Position numbers and translations under genes: made by a program | Notes under the pieces: generated by a model | Told to the model about the DNA's origin: nothing | Databases searched by the model: none | Seen by the model: the letters and a program-made list of their open reading frames with translations, nothing else | In this document: positions 1-7,641 of the stretch, one piece after another | Layout: each line of letters starts with the position of its first letter | How positions within the stretch are numbered: position 1 is the stretch's first letter | Assembly (NCBI GenBank): GCA_963839815.1 | Contig: CAWIWF010000007.1 | Coordinates: 1 to 64,000, forward strand | DNA from: JACVRM01 sp963839815 | Lineage (GTDB): Bacteria; Actinomycetota; Thermoleophilia; Gaiellales; Gaiellaceae | Direction of reading: 5' to 3' | DNA: 64,000 bases

Positions 1-1
1 G

Positions 2-989
2 CGCTACTTCCACGCGCCACTGATCTCCGCGGCGCCCGAGTGCGAGTTCGTACGTGGTCACCACGTCGGTCGAGCGGCGCGAGCTCGTGGCGGCGGAGCA
101 CCCGGCCGCCGCCGCATTCGACTCGCTGGAGGACCTGGCCGCCGCAGGTGCCGAGGCGGTCAGCATCTCCACGCCGGCGGCGACGCACTCAGAGCTCACG
201 GACCAGGCGATCTCGCTCGGCCTCTCGGTCGTCTGCGACAAGCCCTTCGCGCTAGATCCGCCGGCCGCTCGCCGCTCGGTCGAGCTCGCCGCTGCGCGCG
301 GCGTGACCCTGAGCCCCTACCAGAACCGCCGTTGGGACTCGGACTTCCTCACGGTGCGCGGGCTGGTCGATGACGGGACGCTGGGGGAGGTGCGCAGGTT
401 CGAGTCGAGGTTCGAGCGGTACGCACCCGACAACGGACCCGGCGCGTCAGGCGGCGGGACGCTGCTCGACTTCGGCGCTCACCTCGTCGACCAGGCGCTC
501 GTGCTGCTCGGGCCGGTGGAGTCGGTGTACGCGGAGGGCCGGCACCCGCGAGTCCGGTCTCGACGATGACGTCTTCGTTGCACTGAGCCACGTCAGCGGC
601 GCGGTCTCTCATCTGTGGGGCAGCTGGAGCCAGCACGCCGCGGGGCCGCGGTTCCGGGTCACCGGTTCGGCCGCGTCGTTGGTGATCACGACCCGCAGAC
701 ACGCAGGAGGAGGCGCTCGTTGCCGGCGAGAACCCGGCGACGGTCGACGTCTGGGGCGAGGAGGCGGCATCCGGCCTCGACCGTGTCTTCACGGCCGGCG
801 GCTCGGAGCCGATCGAGCTCGCGCGCGGTGCCTGGGACACCTTCTACCCGACGTTCGCCAGGGCCGTACGCGGTGAGGGTCCGCCGCCGGTGGCAGGCGG
901 CCGACGCGGTCGCCACCGCGGACGTGCTCGAGGCCGCAAGAGTCAGTGTCGCGAGTGGTTCGACGGTCCGCCCGGGAGCGGCATCATGA
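2..989 (+). pseudogene. Gfo/Idh/MocA-family oxidoreductase, 5'-truncated and frameshifted
   Basis: The fragments together resemble an NAD(P)-dependent Gfo/Idh/MocA dehydrogenase. They include the N-terminal stretch RYFHAPLISAAPE, then ISTPAATHSELTDQAISLGL and VVCDKPFALD (the family's EKP-like lysine motif), and the C-terminal half with LLDFGAHLVDQAL. The reading frame changes at about 50, 545, 700 and 890, each time in the same direction, as if one extra base were present. No single frame encodes the protein and its start lies off the window. The final frame ends in TGA at 987-989, overlapping the next gene's ATG, so the two were once one operon. It is either a decayed gene or, since all four shifts go the same way, a low-quality contig end. 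The family call is fairly sure; the substrate is unknown. Confidence 0.7.
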
Positions 990-1435
990 CCGGCGGTGAG
1001 CTGCTCGACGAGCTGGAGGCAGCAGGAGGCGCGGCTCGTGTCGAGAGCTTCGACGAGCAGACGGCGTGGGACCTCGGCGTCGCTCTGCGAGAGGCCGGCC
1101 TCGCCGGTGCCCTGCCGATCGCGATCTCGGTCCGGCGCGACGGTAAGCGACTGTTCCATGCCGCGCTGCCCGGCGCCTCGGCCGACAACGACGGCTGGCT
1201 CGCGCGCAAGAGTGCCGTCGTCGACCGCTACGGACAGTCGTCACTTCGCGTCGGCGAGGAGTTCCGGGTCCGTGGCAGCTCGTTCGACGAGGACTCCCGG
1301 CTCGACGTGGCCGACTTCGCCGCCCACGGGGGAGCGTTCCCGATCCTTGTGCGCGGCACCGGCTGCATCGGCACCGTGGCGGTCTCCGGGCTGCCGCAGC
1401 TCGAGGACCACCAGCTCGTCGTCGACACGCTGTGA
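986..1435 (+). CDS. GlcG/HbpS-like heme-degrading-domain protein (UPF0303 type)
   Basis: This 149-residue protein has the layout of the UPF0303/GlcG-HbpS family. An N-terminal helical part (TGGELLDELEAAGG) is followed by an alpha/beta core with DLGVALREAG, ISVRRDGKRLFHAALPG and a glycine-rich end with VRGTGCIGTVAVSGLPQ and DHQLVVDTL. Members are small cytoplasmic or secreted proteins, some binding heme or cobalamin; their reaction is poorly defined. The ATG at 986 overlaps the stop of the oxidoreductase (ATGA), implying translational coupling. Unlike its upstream neighbour the frame is intact. A strong hairpin follows 11 bases after the stop. Function beyond the family name cannot be given. 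Confidence 0.75.
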   Translation: MTGGELLDELEAAGGAARVESFDEQTAWDLGVALREAGLAGALPIAISVRRDGKRLFHAALPGASADNDGWLARKSAVVDRYGQSSLRVGEEFRVRGSSFDEDSRLDVADFAAHGGAFPILVRGTGCIGTVAVSGLPQLEDHQLVVDTL

Positions 1436-1446
1436 CGCACCTGAAG

Positions 1447-1480
1447 ATCCCCTGACCAGCAGCGACGCTGGTCAGGGGAT
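1447..1480. terminator. Perfect 14-bp hairpin between converging genes
   Basis: A perfect 14-base inverted repeat (1447-1460 and 1467-1480) with a 6-base loop lies between the plus-strand UPF0303 gene and the minus-strand permease fragment. There is no long T tract on either side. It probably acts as a bidirectional terminator. Confidence 0.7.
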
Positions 1481-1495
1481 GTAGGGGAGGTGGTG

Positions 1496-1703
1496 CTACT
1501 TCACCTCGGAGCGCATCAGCGACCAGAGGCCGAACGCCATGGGCGCGACCAGCCAGACGACGCCGGTGACGGCAAGGTAGGCCCACTGCTCGCCGTTCAA
1601 CGATCCGTTGAACAAGGCGGCCTGGGCGTAGTTGAAGTCGACCCACGGCTGCAGGTTGGCGAACCAGTCCTGGGTTGCTGCGAGAACCTCGGTGATCGCC
1701 GTC
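1496..1703 (-). pseudogene. C-terminal fragment of an ABC-2 type permease
   Basis: About 68 residues read on the minus strand and end in LWSLMRSEVK. They contain WFANLQPWVDFNYAQ, ALFNGSLNGEQW and a hydrophobic segment (AYLAVTGVVWLVAPMAFGLW). This resembles the last loop, last membrane helix and basic tail of actinobacterial ABC-2 permeases. The upstream part is missing: the fragment ends exactly where valS coding begins on the other strand. It is therefore a remnant cut at the 1704 junction and not a free-standing gene. The call rests on the tail pattern alone. Confidence 0.55.
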
Positions 1704-3983
1704 ATGCACACCGGCCACGCGCTCCAGATCTCGCTCGCGGACGTGCTCGTCCGCTGGCACCGTATGCGCGGCTTCGAGACCGCCTTTCTGACCGGCTACG
1801 ACCACGCCGGCATCTCCACGCAGAACGCGGTCGAGAAGCACCTGACGGAACAGGGCACGTCGCGCCGCGAGCTCGGCCGCGATGCCTTCGTCGAGCGCGT
1901 CTGGGAGTGGCTCCACGAGTACGGGAAGACGATCATGGGCCAGTTCCGGCGAATGGGCGCGTCGATGGACTACCGCCGGGAGCGCTTCACCATGGACGAC
2001 GACTACGTGCGCGCGGTCATGCGCTTCTTCGTCCACCTCTACCGCAAGGGCTGGATCTATCGAGACAACCGGATCATCAACTGGTGCCCGCACCACGAGA
2101 CGGCGCTGTCCGACCTCGAGCTGGTCCACGAGCCGATGGACGACGCGCTCACCTACGTCCTCTATCCGTTCGCGGACGGCTCGGAGGGCGGCGTCACGAT
2201 CGCGACGGCCCGCCCGGCGACGATCCTCGGCGACGTCGCGGTCGCGGTGCACCCCGAGGACGAGCGCTGGCGCGCCGCGGTCGGGCGCGAGGTCCTGGTG
2301 CCGTACGTCGAGCGCGCCGTGCCGGTGATCGGCGACGAGCGCGTCGACCCCGAGTTCGGCACCGGCGCGCTCAAGGTGACGCCGGGCCACGACCCGATGG
2401 ACTTCGACATCGGCCGCGACCACGGCCTGCCCGAGCCGATGGTGATCGGTTGGGACGGGCGGATGAACGAGCACGCCGGCGACCTCGCCGGGCTCACCCA
2501 GGACGAGGCCGACGAGCGCATCCTCCGCTGGCTGAAGGAGCGCGGGCAGCTCGAGCGCCGCGAGGCCTACCGGCACACGGTCGCGCTCTGCGAGCGCTGC
2601 AACAGCCGCATCGAGCCGCTGATCTCGCTGCAGTGGTGGTGCTCGATGGCCGAGCTGAAGCGGCCCGCGCTCGACGCGCTGCAGACCGGCCGCGTCCGCT
2701 ATCACCCGCCCTCGCAGCACCGCTTCGCGATCGACTCGCTCGAGAACGCGCCCGACTGGAACATCTCCCGCCAGATCTGGTGGGGGCACCAGCTGCCGCT
2801 CTGGGAGTGCCCCGACGGCCACGTGACCGTCGAGGAGACGGAGCCCGAGGCGTGTGCCGACTGCGGCTCGCGTGAGCTGATCCGCAGCGAGGACGTGCTC
2901 GACACGTGGTTCTCGTCGGCGCTCTGGCCGTTCGCCATCCTCGGCTGGCCCGAGGAGACACCCGAGCTCCGCGCCTGGTACCCCGGATCGCTGAACACGA
3001 CCGCGCGCGAGATCATTCGCCTCTGGGAGAACCGGATGATCTTCTCCGGGCTCGAGCTCATCGGCGAGCGGCCCTTCGACGACGTCGTCATCCACACAAC
3101 CGTGCTCGCGCCCGACGGCCGGCGCATGTCGAAGAGCCTCGGCACCGGCATCGACCCGTTGGAGCTGATCGCCCAGCACGGGGCGGATGCCGTGCGCTAC
3201 GGCCTGCTGAAGATGTCCTCGAGCCAGGACGTCCGCTTCTCCCACGGCGTGATCGAGGAGGGGCGAAAGCTCGCGAACAAGCTCTGGAATGTGGCACGGC
3301 TGCTCGTCACCGGCGCAGAAGGGGTCACGCCCGCCTCACAACCGGAGGCGCTCGAGGAGCGCTGGATCGTGGCGCGGCTCGACGCGGCGCAAGCAACGGT
3401 CGACGAGGCCCTTGCGCGCTTCGACTTCGCGGAGGCGGTCGACACGCTCTACCACCTCACCTTCGACGACTTCTGCGACTGGTACGCGGAGGCGATCAAG
3501 CCGCGGCTCGGCGAGCCGGAGGTGCGCGGGACGGCGCTGGCGGCGCTCGAGCGGCTGCTGAAGCTCCTGCACCCGGTGATGCCGCACGTCACCGAGGAGA
3601 TCTGGACGTCGCTCCCCGGGCGCAAGACGCGGCTGATCGTGGCGCCGTGGCCGGAGCGCGACGGCCGCTTCGCCGTGGACGCCGGTGCTCTCGACGCCGT
3701 TCAGGAGGCCGCGGCGATCTTCCGGCGGAGCGGCGCCTCGGTCGAGCTCGCCGAGGACGAGCGGCGCATCTTCGAGGCAGTGGTCAAGCCGGACCGCGTG
3801 CGATCGGACGGCGGCAGCGTGGCCGGGGAGATCGAGCGCCTGCGCAAGGAGGTCGCCCGCTCGGAGGGCATGCTCGCCAACGAGCGCTTCACGGCGAAGG
3901 CGCCGCCCGAGGTGGTCGAGGCGGAGCGCGAGAAGCTGGAGCGCTATCGCAGGGAGCTCGACCTCCTCGCCGGCGGCGGCTAG
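1704..3983 (+). CDS. valS: Valyl-tRNA synthetase, N-terminus missing
   Basis: This class I aminoacyl-tRNA synthetase charges tRNA-Val. It has the HIGH motif as HTGH at the very start, the editing/CP1 region (TIATARPATILGDVAVAVHP, GTGALKVTPGHDP), DTWFSSALWPF and the KMSKS loop as RMSKS near residue 475. The C-terminal coiled coil typical of ValRS follows (EIERLRKEVARSEGMLANE, AKAPPEVVEAEREKLERY). What remains is 759 residues. The usual 40-50 residues before HIGH are absent and replaced by antisense sequence of a permease fragment, so coding begins abruptly near 1704 with no ribosome-binding site. The rest is intact. folC follows as in other actinobacteria. The truncation is probably a chimeric join rather than biology, because valS is essential. 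Confidence 0.9.
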   Translation: MHTGHALQISLADVLVRWHRMRGFETAFLTGYDHAGISTQNAVEKHLTEQGTSRRELGRDAFVERVWEWLHEYGKTIMGQFRRMGASMDYRRERFTMDDDYVRAVMRFFVHLYRKGWIYRDNRIINWCPHHETALSDLELVHEPMDDALTYVLYPFADGSEGGVTIATARPATILGDVAVAVHPEDERWRAAVGREVLVPYVERAVPVIGDERVDPEFGTGALKVTPGHDPMDFDIGRDHGLPEPMVIGWDGRMNEHAGDLAGLTQDEADERILRWLKERGQLERREAYRHTVALCERCNSRIEPLISLQWWCSMAELKRPALDALQTGRVRYHPPSQHRFAIDSLENAPDWNISRQIWWGHQLPLWECPDGHVTVEETEPEACADCGSRELIRSEDVLDTWFSSALWPFAILGWPEETPELRAWYPGSLNTTAREIIRLWENRMIFSGLELIGERPFDDVVIHTTVLAPDGRRMSKSLGTGIDPLELIAQHGADAVRYGLLKMSSSQDVRFSHGVIEEGRKLANKLWNVARLLVTGAEGVTPASQPEALEERWIVARLDAAQATVDEALARFDFAEAVDTLYHLTFDDFCDWYAEAIKPRLGEPEVRGTALAALERLLKLLHPVMPHVTEEIWTSLPGRKTRLIVAPWPERDGRFAVDAGALDAVQEAAAIFRRSGASVELAEDERRIFEAVVKPDRVRSDGGSVAGEIERLRKEVARSEGMLANERFTAKAPPEVVEAEREKLERYRRELDLLAGGG

Positions 3984-4050
3984 CGCTGCCGTCCTGCGCG
4001 CCGCGTACCCGATCAAGTGACAGTCTGTTACAAGGCTGGAGTGAACCGAG

Positions 4051-5169
4051 GTGCCAGTGCCGAAGGCTGAGTCGGCGCCGGCCTCGGCCACGGCCTGGGT
4101 GGAGGGCCTGTCGCCGTGGCCGGAGGAGTTCGGCCTGGAGCGCATGGAGGCGCTGCTGGAGGCGCTGGGCGATCCGCAGGCCGGGTTCACGGCGATCCAC
4201 GTCGTGGGGACGAACGCCAAGTCCTCGACGACCCGGCTGACCGCACAGTTGCTGGAGCATGCGGGGCTCGCGACCGGCTCCTACATCTCCCCTCACGTGC
4301 GCGGCTGGAGCGAGCGGATCCAGCTGCGTGGCCGCGACGCCGACTTCGAAGCGGCCGTCCGGGCGGTCCGCGGGCCGGCGGAGCAGCTCGGCGCGACGCA
4401 GTTCGAGGTGCTGACCGCGGCAGCGTTCCGGGTGTTCGCGGACGCGGGCGTGGACGTGGCCGCCGTGGAAGCGGGGCTCGGCGGCCGCCTCGACGCGACC
4501 AACGTGCTCGACGCGCCCGTCGTCGTCCTCACCAACGTCGCGCTCGACCACACCGAGGTGCTCGGCGACACCCGCGAGGCGATCGCCCGGGAGAAGCTGG
4601 CGGTGGTCCGGCCCGGCGCGACCGTCGTGCTCGGCGAGCAGGAGTGGGAGCTGCTCGCGCGCGAGCTCGGCGCGGGTGTGATCGTCGCGGCCGGCCCGGA
4701 TGCTGCCGGGCTCGCCCGGGGGGCTGCCGGGGCCTACCTGGGCCGTGACCTCGACGCCTGGCAGCCGGCGCTCGACCTGCCCGGCCGGCTGGAGGTCAGA
4801 GGCCGTAGCCCGCTCGAGATCCGGGACGGCGCGCACAACCCGGCGGGCGCAGCTCATCTCGCGCGGCAGCTCGCCGGGCCCGGAGATGCCGTCCTCGTCG
4901 TCGCCCTCATGGCCGACAAGGACGCCCAAGCACTGCTGCGCGCGCTCGCGCCGCTCGGCCGCCGGCTGCTCGCGACGAGCGCGTCGAACCCCCGCGCGCT
5001 CCCGGCGGAGCGCCTCGCCGAGGTCGCTCGGCGTCACTTCGCGGAGGTCGAGGCGGTGCCGGAGCCCGCCGCGGCGCTCGCACGCGCGCGTGAGCTCGCC
5101 GGCCCCGAAGGCGCGGTGGTGGTGACCGGCTCGCTGTACCTTCTCGCGGATCTCCATTCCGTCACGTAG
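4051..5169 (+). CDS. folC: Folylpolyglutamate/dihydrofolate synthase, divergent and short
   Basis: This is a Mur-ligase-fold enzyme of folate metabolism that adds glutamate to folates (and/or dihydropteroate) using ATP. The N-terminal ATPase domain has the P-loop region as VVGTNAKSSTTRL, then GSYISPHVRGWSERI, AVEAGLGGRLDATN and TNVALDHTEVLG. The C-terminal domain has LPGRLEV and DGAHNPAGAAHLA. At 372 residues it is shorter than the usual 420-450: the stretch between the ATPase domain and PGRLEV is only about 40 residues. The normal GTNGKGS loop reads GTNAKSS. The GTG start at 4051 has a GGAG ribosome site about 9 bases upstream. The valS-folC order is conserved in actinobacteria. Family is sure; dual or single activity cannot be told. 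Confidence 0.85.
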   Translation: MPVPKAESAPASATAWVEGLSPWPEEFGLERMEALLEALGDPQAGFTAIHVVGTNAKSSTTRLTAQLLEHAGLATGSYISPHVRGWSERIQLRGRDADFEAAVRAVRGPAEQLGATQFEVLTAAAFRVFADAGVDVAAVEAGLGGRLDATNVLDAPVVVLTNVALDHTEVLGDTREAIAREKLAVVRPGATVVLGEQEWELLARELGAGVIVAAGPDAAGLARGAAGAYLGRDLDAWQPALDLPGRLEVRGRSPLEIRDGAHNPAGAAHLARQLAGPGDAVLVVALMADKDAQALLRALAPLGRRLLATSASNPRALPAERLAEVARRHFAEVEAVPEPAAALARARELAGPEGAVVVTGSLYLLADLHSVT

Positions 5170-5179
5170 AGCACGTACC

Positions 5180-5293
5180 ATGAAGCCGCTCGTAGAGAGG
5201 CTGAGCGTCTTCGCGTTCGCGGCCGTCGTGATCCTCGCGATCGTCGGGCTCGCGTTTGCCGCCGGCTACCTCGTCGGGCAGCTCCTGCTCTGA
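5180..5293 (+). CDS. Small single-pass membrane protein (37 aa)
   Basis: An ATG at 5180 opens a 37-residue protein with a basic start (MKPLVERL) and one hydrophobic helix to the end (FAAVVILAIVGLAFAAGYLVG). It lies 10 bases after folC and 12 bases before the zinc-ribbon gene, in the place where actinobacteria keep a small membrane gene (DUF4233) between folC and ndk. I do not recognise the family. The reading is supported by position and composition only. Confidence 0.6.
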   Translation: MKPLVERLSVFAFAAVVILAIVGLAFAAGYLVGQLLL

Positions 5294-5305
5294 CCGGAGG
5301 TTCCC

Positions 5306-5851
5306 GTGTTTCTCGCAGCCACAGACGACGACAGCCTGTTCGGAGGACTCCGGGACTTCTTCGACTCCGGCAGCTGGGTGATCGTCCGCAACCTGGCGCT
5401 CTTCTTCGCGGTCGTCTTCTGGCTCGCCGTCGCCTACTGGGTCTTCAAGGACGCCCGCCGACGCGTCGAGGATCCCTGGCTCGTCGGCATGGCGACGGTG
5501 CTCGGGCTGGTGCCGCCGTTCGTGGGCGCGTTCATCTACATGCTCTTCCGGCCGCCCGAGTACCTCGAGGACGTGCGCGAGCGCGAGCTCGAGATCAAGG
5601 CGATCGAGGAGCGGCTCGCCGAGACCGACATGCACTGCCCCGTCTGCCGCGCGGCCATCAAGGAGAGCTTCCTCGTGTGCCCGGTCTGCACCACCAAGCT
5701 GAAGCAGGCCTGCGAGACCTGCAAGCAGCCCCTCGAGCCGCTCTGGCAGGTGTGCCCCTACTGCGAGACGCGCGTGGCCACGCCGGCGCCGATCGAGTTC
5801 GCGCCGACGACCGCCGTCCGCTCCGGCCGCCGCCGCCGCGCCTCCGAATAG
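5306..5851 (+). CDS. Membrane protein with double zinc ribbon
   Basis: The protein has 181 residues. Two hydrophobic segments (VIVRNLALFFAVVFWLAVAYW near residues 24-44 and VGMATVLGLVPPFVGAFIYML near 60-80) are followed by a charged helix and a C-terminal double zinc ribbon with four CxxC pairs: CPVC, CPVC, CETC and CPYC. It is probably a membrane-anchored zinc-binding adaptor facing the cytoplasm. The GTG start at 5306 follows a CGGAGG ribosome-binding site. It forms a cluster with the 37-residue gene before it and ndk after it. Specific function unknown. Confidence 0.75.
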   Translation: MFLAATDDDSLFGGLRDFFDSGSWVIVRNLALFFAVVFWLAVAYWVFKDARRRVEDPWLVGMATVLGLVPPFVGAFIYMLFRPPEYLEDVRERELEIKAIEERLAETDMHCPVCRAAIKESFLVCPVCTTKLKQACETCKQPLEPLWQVCPYCETRVATPAPIEFAPTTAVRSGRRRRASE

Positions 5852-5874
5852 CCGTCAGTAGAGTTCGCCGCCGC

Positions 5875-6291
5875 ATGGCCTCCGAGAGCACTCTGGTCCT
5901 CGTCAAGCCCGACGCCGTCCAGCGCGGGCTCGCCGGCGAGATCCTCCGCCGCTTCGAGGCGCGCGGGCTGACGATCAGGGCGGCACGGCTCGTCCGCGTC
6001 GACGACGCCCTGGCCCGGGAGCACTATGCGGAGCACGTGGACAAGCCGTTCTTCGGCGAACTGGTCGAGTTCATCACCTCGGCGCCCACGCTCGCGCTGG
6101 TGCTCGAGGGGGAGGGCGCGATCGCCGTCGTCCGGACCACGATGGGGTCCACCAATCCCGCCGGGGCGGCACCGGGGACGATCCGGGGCGACCTCGCTCT
6201 CTCGATGCCCGACAACCTCGTGCACGGGTCGGACTCACCCGAGTCGGCGGCGCGCGAGGTGCGCCTCTGGTTCGGCGATGAGCTCGGCTGA
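5875..6291 (+). CDS. ndk: Nucleoside diphosphate kinase
   Basis: This 138-residue enzyme transfers phosphate from ATP to nucleoside diphosphates through a phosphohistidine. The family signature is complete: ESTLVLVKPDAVQRGL at the N-terminus, GSTNPAGAAPGTIRGDLAL, and the active-site histidine in NLVHGSDSPESAAREV near residue 117. Its length is normal. The ATG at 5875 is the natural start. Its 3' end overlaps the next gene (methyltransferase) by 14 bases. The neighbourhood folC-ndk-mreB is the standard actinobacterial one. Confidence 0.95.
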   Translation: MASESTLVLVKPDAVQRGLAGEILRRFEARGLTIRAARLVRVDDALAREHYAEHVDKPFFGELVEFITSAPTLALVLEGEGAIAVVRTTMGSTNPAGAAPGTIRGDLALSMPDNLVHGSDSPESAAREVRLWFGDELG

Positions 6292-7051
6292 GCTCCCCGG
6301 CTCGGTCGCCCGCAACATCGCCGAGTGGACCGCGACCAACGCGGCCTACACGGACGCTAGCGCCGGTCGCGCGTGGGCGAGCGAGACGTTCACCTGGGGG
6401 AGCTTCGGCGTCCCTGAGGAAACCGTCGGCGCGCTCGGCGACGTCGTCGGCCTGGACGTCGTCGAGCTCGGCTGCGGCACCGCCTATATCTCGGCCTGGC
6501 TCGCCAAGCGCGGTGCCAGGCCGGTCGGGGTCGACCCGACGCCCGCCCAGCTCGCGACCGCGCGCCGGGTGATGGACGAGACGGGCATCCGCTTCCCGCT
6601 CGTCGAGGCCGCCGCCGAGGCCGTGCCGCTGCCGGACGCCTCCTTCGACCTGGTCGTGTCGGAGTACGGCGCCTCGCTCTGGGCCGTCCCCGAGCGGTGG
6701 GTCGCCGAGGCGGCCCGCCTGCTCCGCCCGGGCGGTCGCCTCGCCTTCCTGACGAACTCGGTGCTCCAGTACCTCTGCATCCCCGACGTGGGCCAGGTGA
6801 CCGAGCAGCTGCAGCGCCCACAGGCCGGCATGCACACCGTCGAATGGCCGGAGGCGCAGGGCGTCGAGTACCACCTCTCGCACGGCGCCTGGATCGCGCT
6901 GCTCCGCGAGCACGGGTTCGACGTCGAGGCCCTGCACGAGCTCTACGCCGCGGCAGGAGCCGAGGCACACGAGTTCTACGCGGACGCGACGCCGGAGTGG
7001 GCACGCCGGTGGCCGAGCGAGGATCTCTGGGTCGCGCGGAAGCGCCTGTGA
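6278..7051 (+). CDS. Class I SAM-dependent methyltransferase
   Basis: The protein has 257 residues and a Rossmann-type methyltransferase core. Motif I is VVELGCGTAYISAWLAKRG, the acidic end of beta-2 is VGVDPTPAQL, motif II/III is EAVPLPDASFDLVVSEYG, and the post-core is RLLRPGGRLAFLTNS. The substrate is not evident. The ATG at 6278 overlaps the end of ndk, and its TGA overlaps the GTG of maf, so the three genes are probably co-transcribed. The N-terminal segment (NIAEWTATNAAYTDASAGRAW) is typical of small-molecule methyltransferases. Confidence 0.85.
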   Translation: MSSAELPGSVARNIAEWTATNAAYTDASAGRAWASETFTWGSFGVPEETVGALGDVVGLDVVELGCGTAYISAWLAKRGARPVGVDPTPAQLATARRVMDETGIRFPLVEAAAEAVPLPDASFDLVVSEYGASLWAVPERWVAEAARLLRPGGRLAFLTNSVLQYLCIPDVGQVTEQLQRPQAGMHTVEWPEAQGVEYHLSHGAWIALLREHGFDVEALHELYAAAGAEAHEFYADATPEWARRWPSEDLWVARKRL

Positions 7052-7641
7052 GCGTCTCGCCGGCCCCGCCCCTGCTCCTCGCGTCGACCTCGCCGCAGCG
7101 GCCCGCCATCCTCAGCCAGCTCGGCATCCCGTTCGAGGTCGCCGCACCGATGTTCGACGAGCACGACGATCCCGGCGCCGATCCGCGCGAGCTCGTGCTG
7201 GCGCACGCGCGCGGGAAGGCGCTGTCGGTGGCCGAGGGTGCCGGCGACCGGCCAGTCCTCGGTGTCGACACCACGGTCTGCCTCGACGGCCGCGTCTACG
7301 GCAAGCCCGCAGGCCCGGACGAGGCCGTGGCGATGCTGGAGCAGCTCGCCGGCCGCACCCACTCCGTCGTTTCGGGCATCTGTGTGCTGACGCCCGGCTG
7401 GGAGGAGATCGGCGTCGAGGAGACGAGCGTCCGCTTCCGCCCGCTGACCGCGCGCGACCTTGGCCACTACGTCGCGAGCGGCGAGTGGCGGGGCCGGGCA
7501 GGCGGCTACGCGATCCAGGGGCTCGGCGGCGCCCTTGTCGAGCGGATCGAGGGCGACTACCTGAACGTCGTCGGTCTCCCGGGCGCGCTGCTGGTGAGCA
7601 TCCTGGCGCAGCGGTTCGCCGGCGTCTACGGCTTCGGCTAG
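7048..7641 (+). CDS. maf: Maf-like nucleotide pyrophosphatase
   Basis: This 197-residue Maf/Ham1-fold protein hydrolyses non-canonical or ordinary nucleoside triphosphates to monophosphates. Family motifs are LLLASTSPQRPAIL at the N-terminus, VLGVDTTVCLDGRVYGKP, the THSVVSGICV strand, the GEWRGRAGGYAIQGLG loop and GDYLNVVGLP. GTG at 7048 overlaps the methyltransferase stop. The last four bases (CTAG, 7638-7641) are shared with the stop codon of the converging ATP-grasp gene. Whether it is a dTTP/UTP or an m7GTP pyrophosphatase cannot be told. Confidence 0.88.
   Translation: MSVSPAPPLLLASTSPQRPAILSQLGIPFEVAAPMFDEHDDPGADPRELVLAHARGKALSVAEGAGDRPVLGVDTTVCLDGRVYGKPAGPDEAVAMLEQLAGRTHSVVSGICVLTPGWEEIGVEETSVRFRPLTARDLGHYVASGEWRGRAGGYAIQGLGGALVERIEGDYLNVVGLPGALLVSILAQRFAGVYGFG

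Noticed and set aside
984..3245. A long minus-strand open frame (over 700 codons) opposite UPF0303 and valS
   Set aside because: It is a G+C-driven shadow. It is rich in Arg/Ala/Asp/His, has no family resemblance, and lies opposite conserved ValRS motifs.
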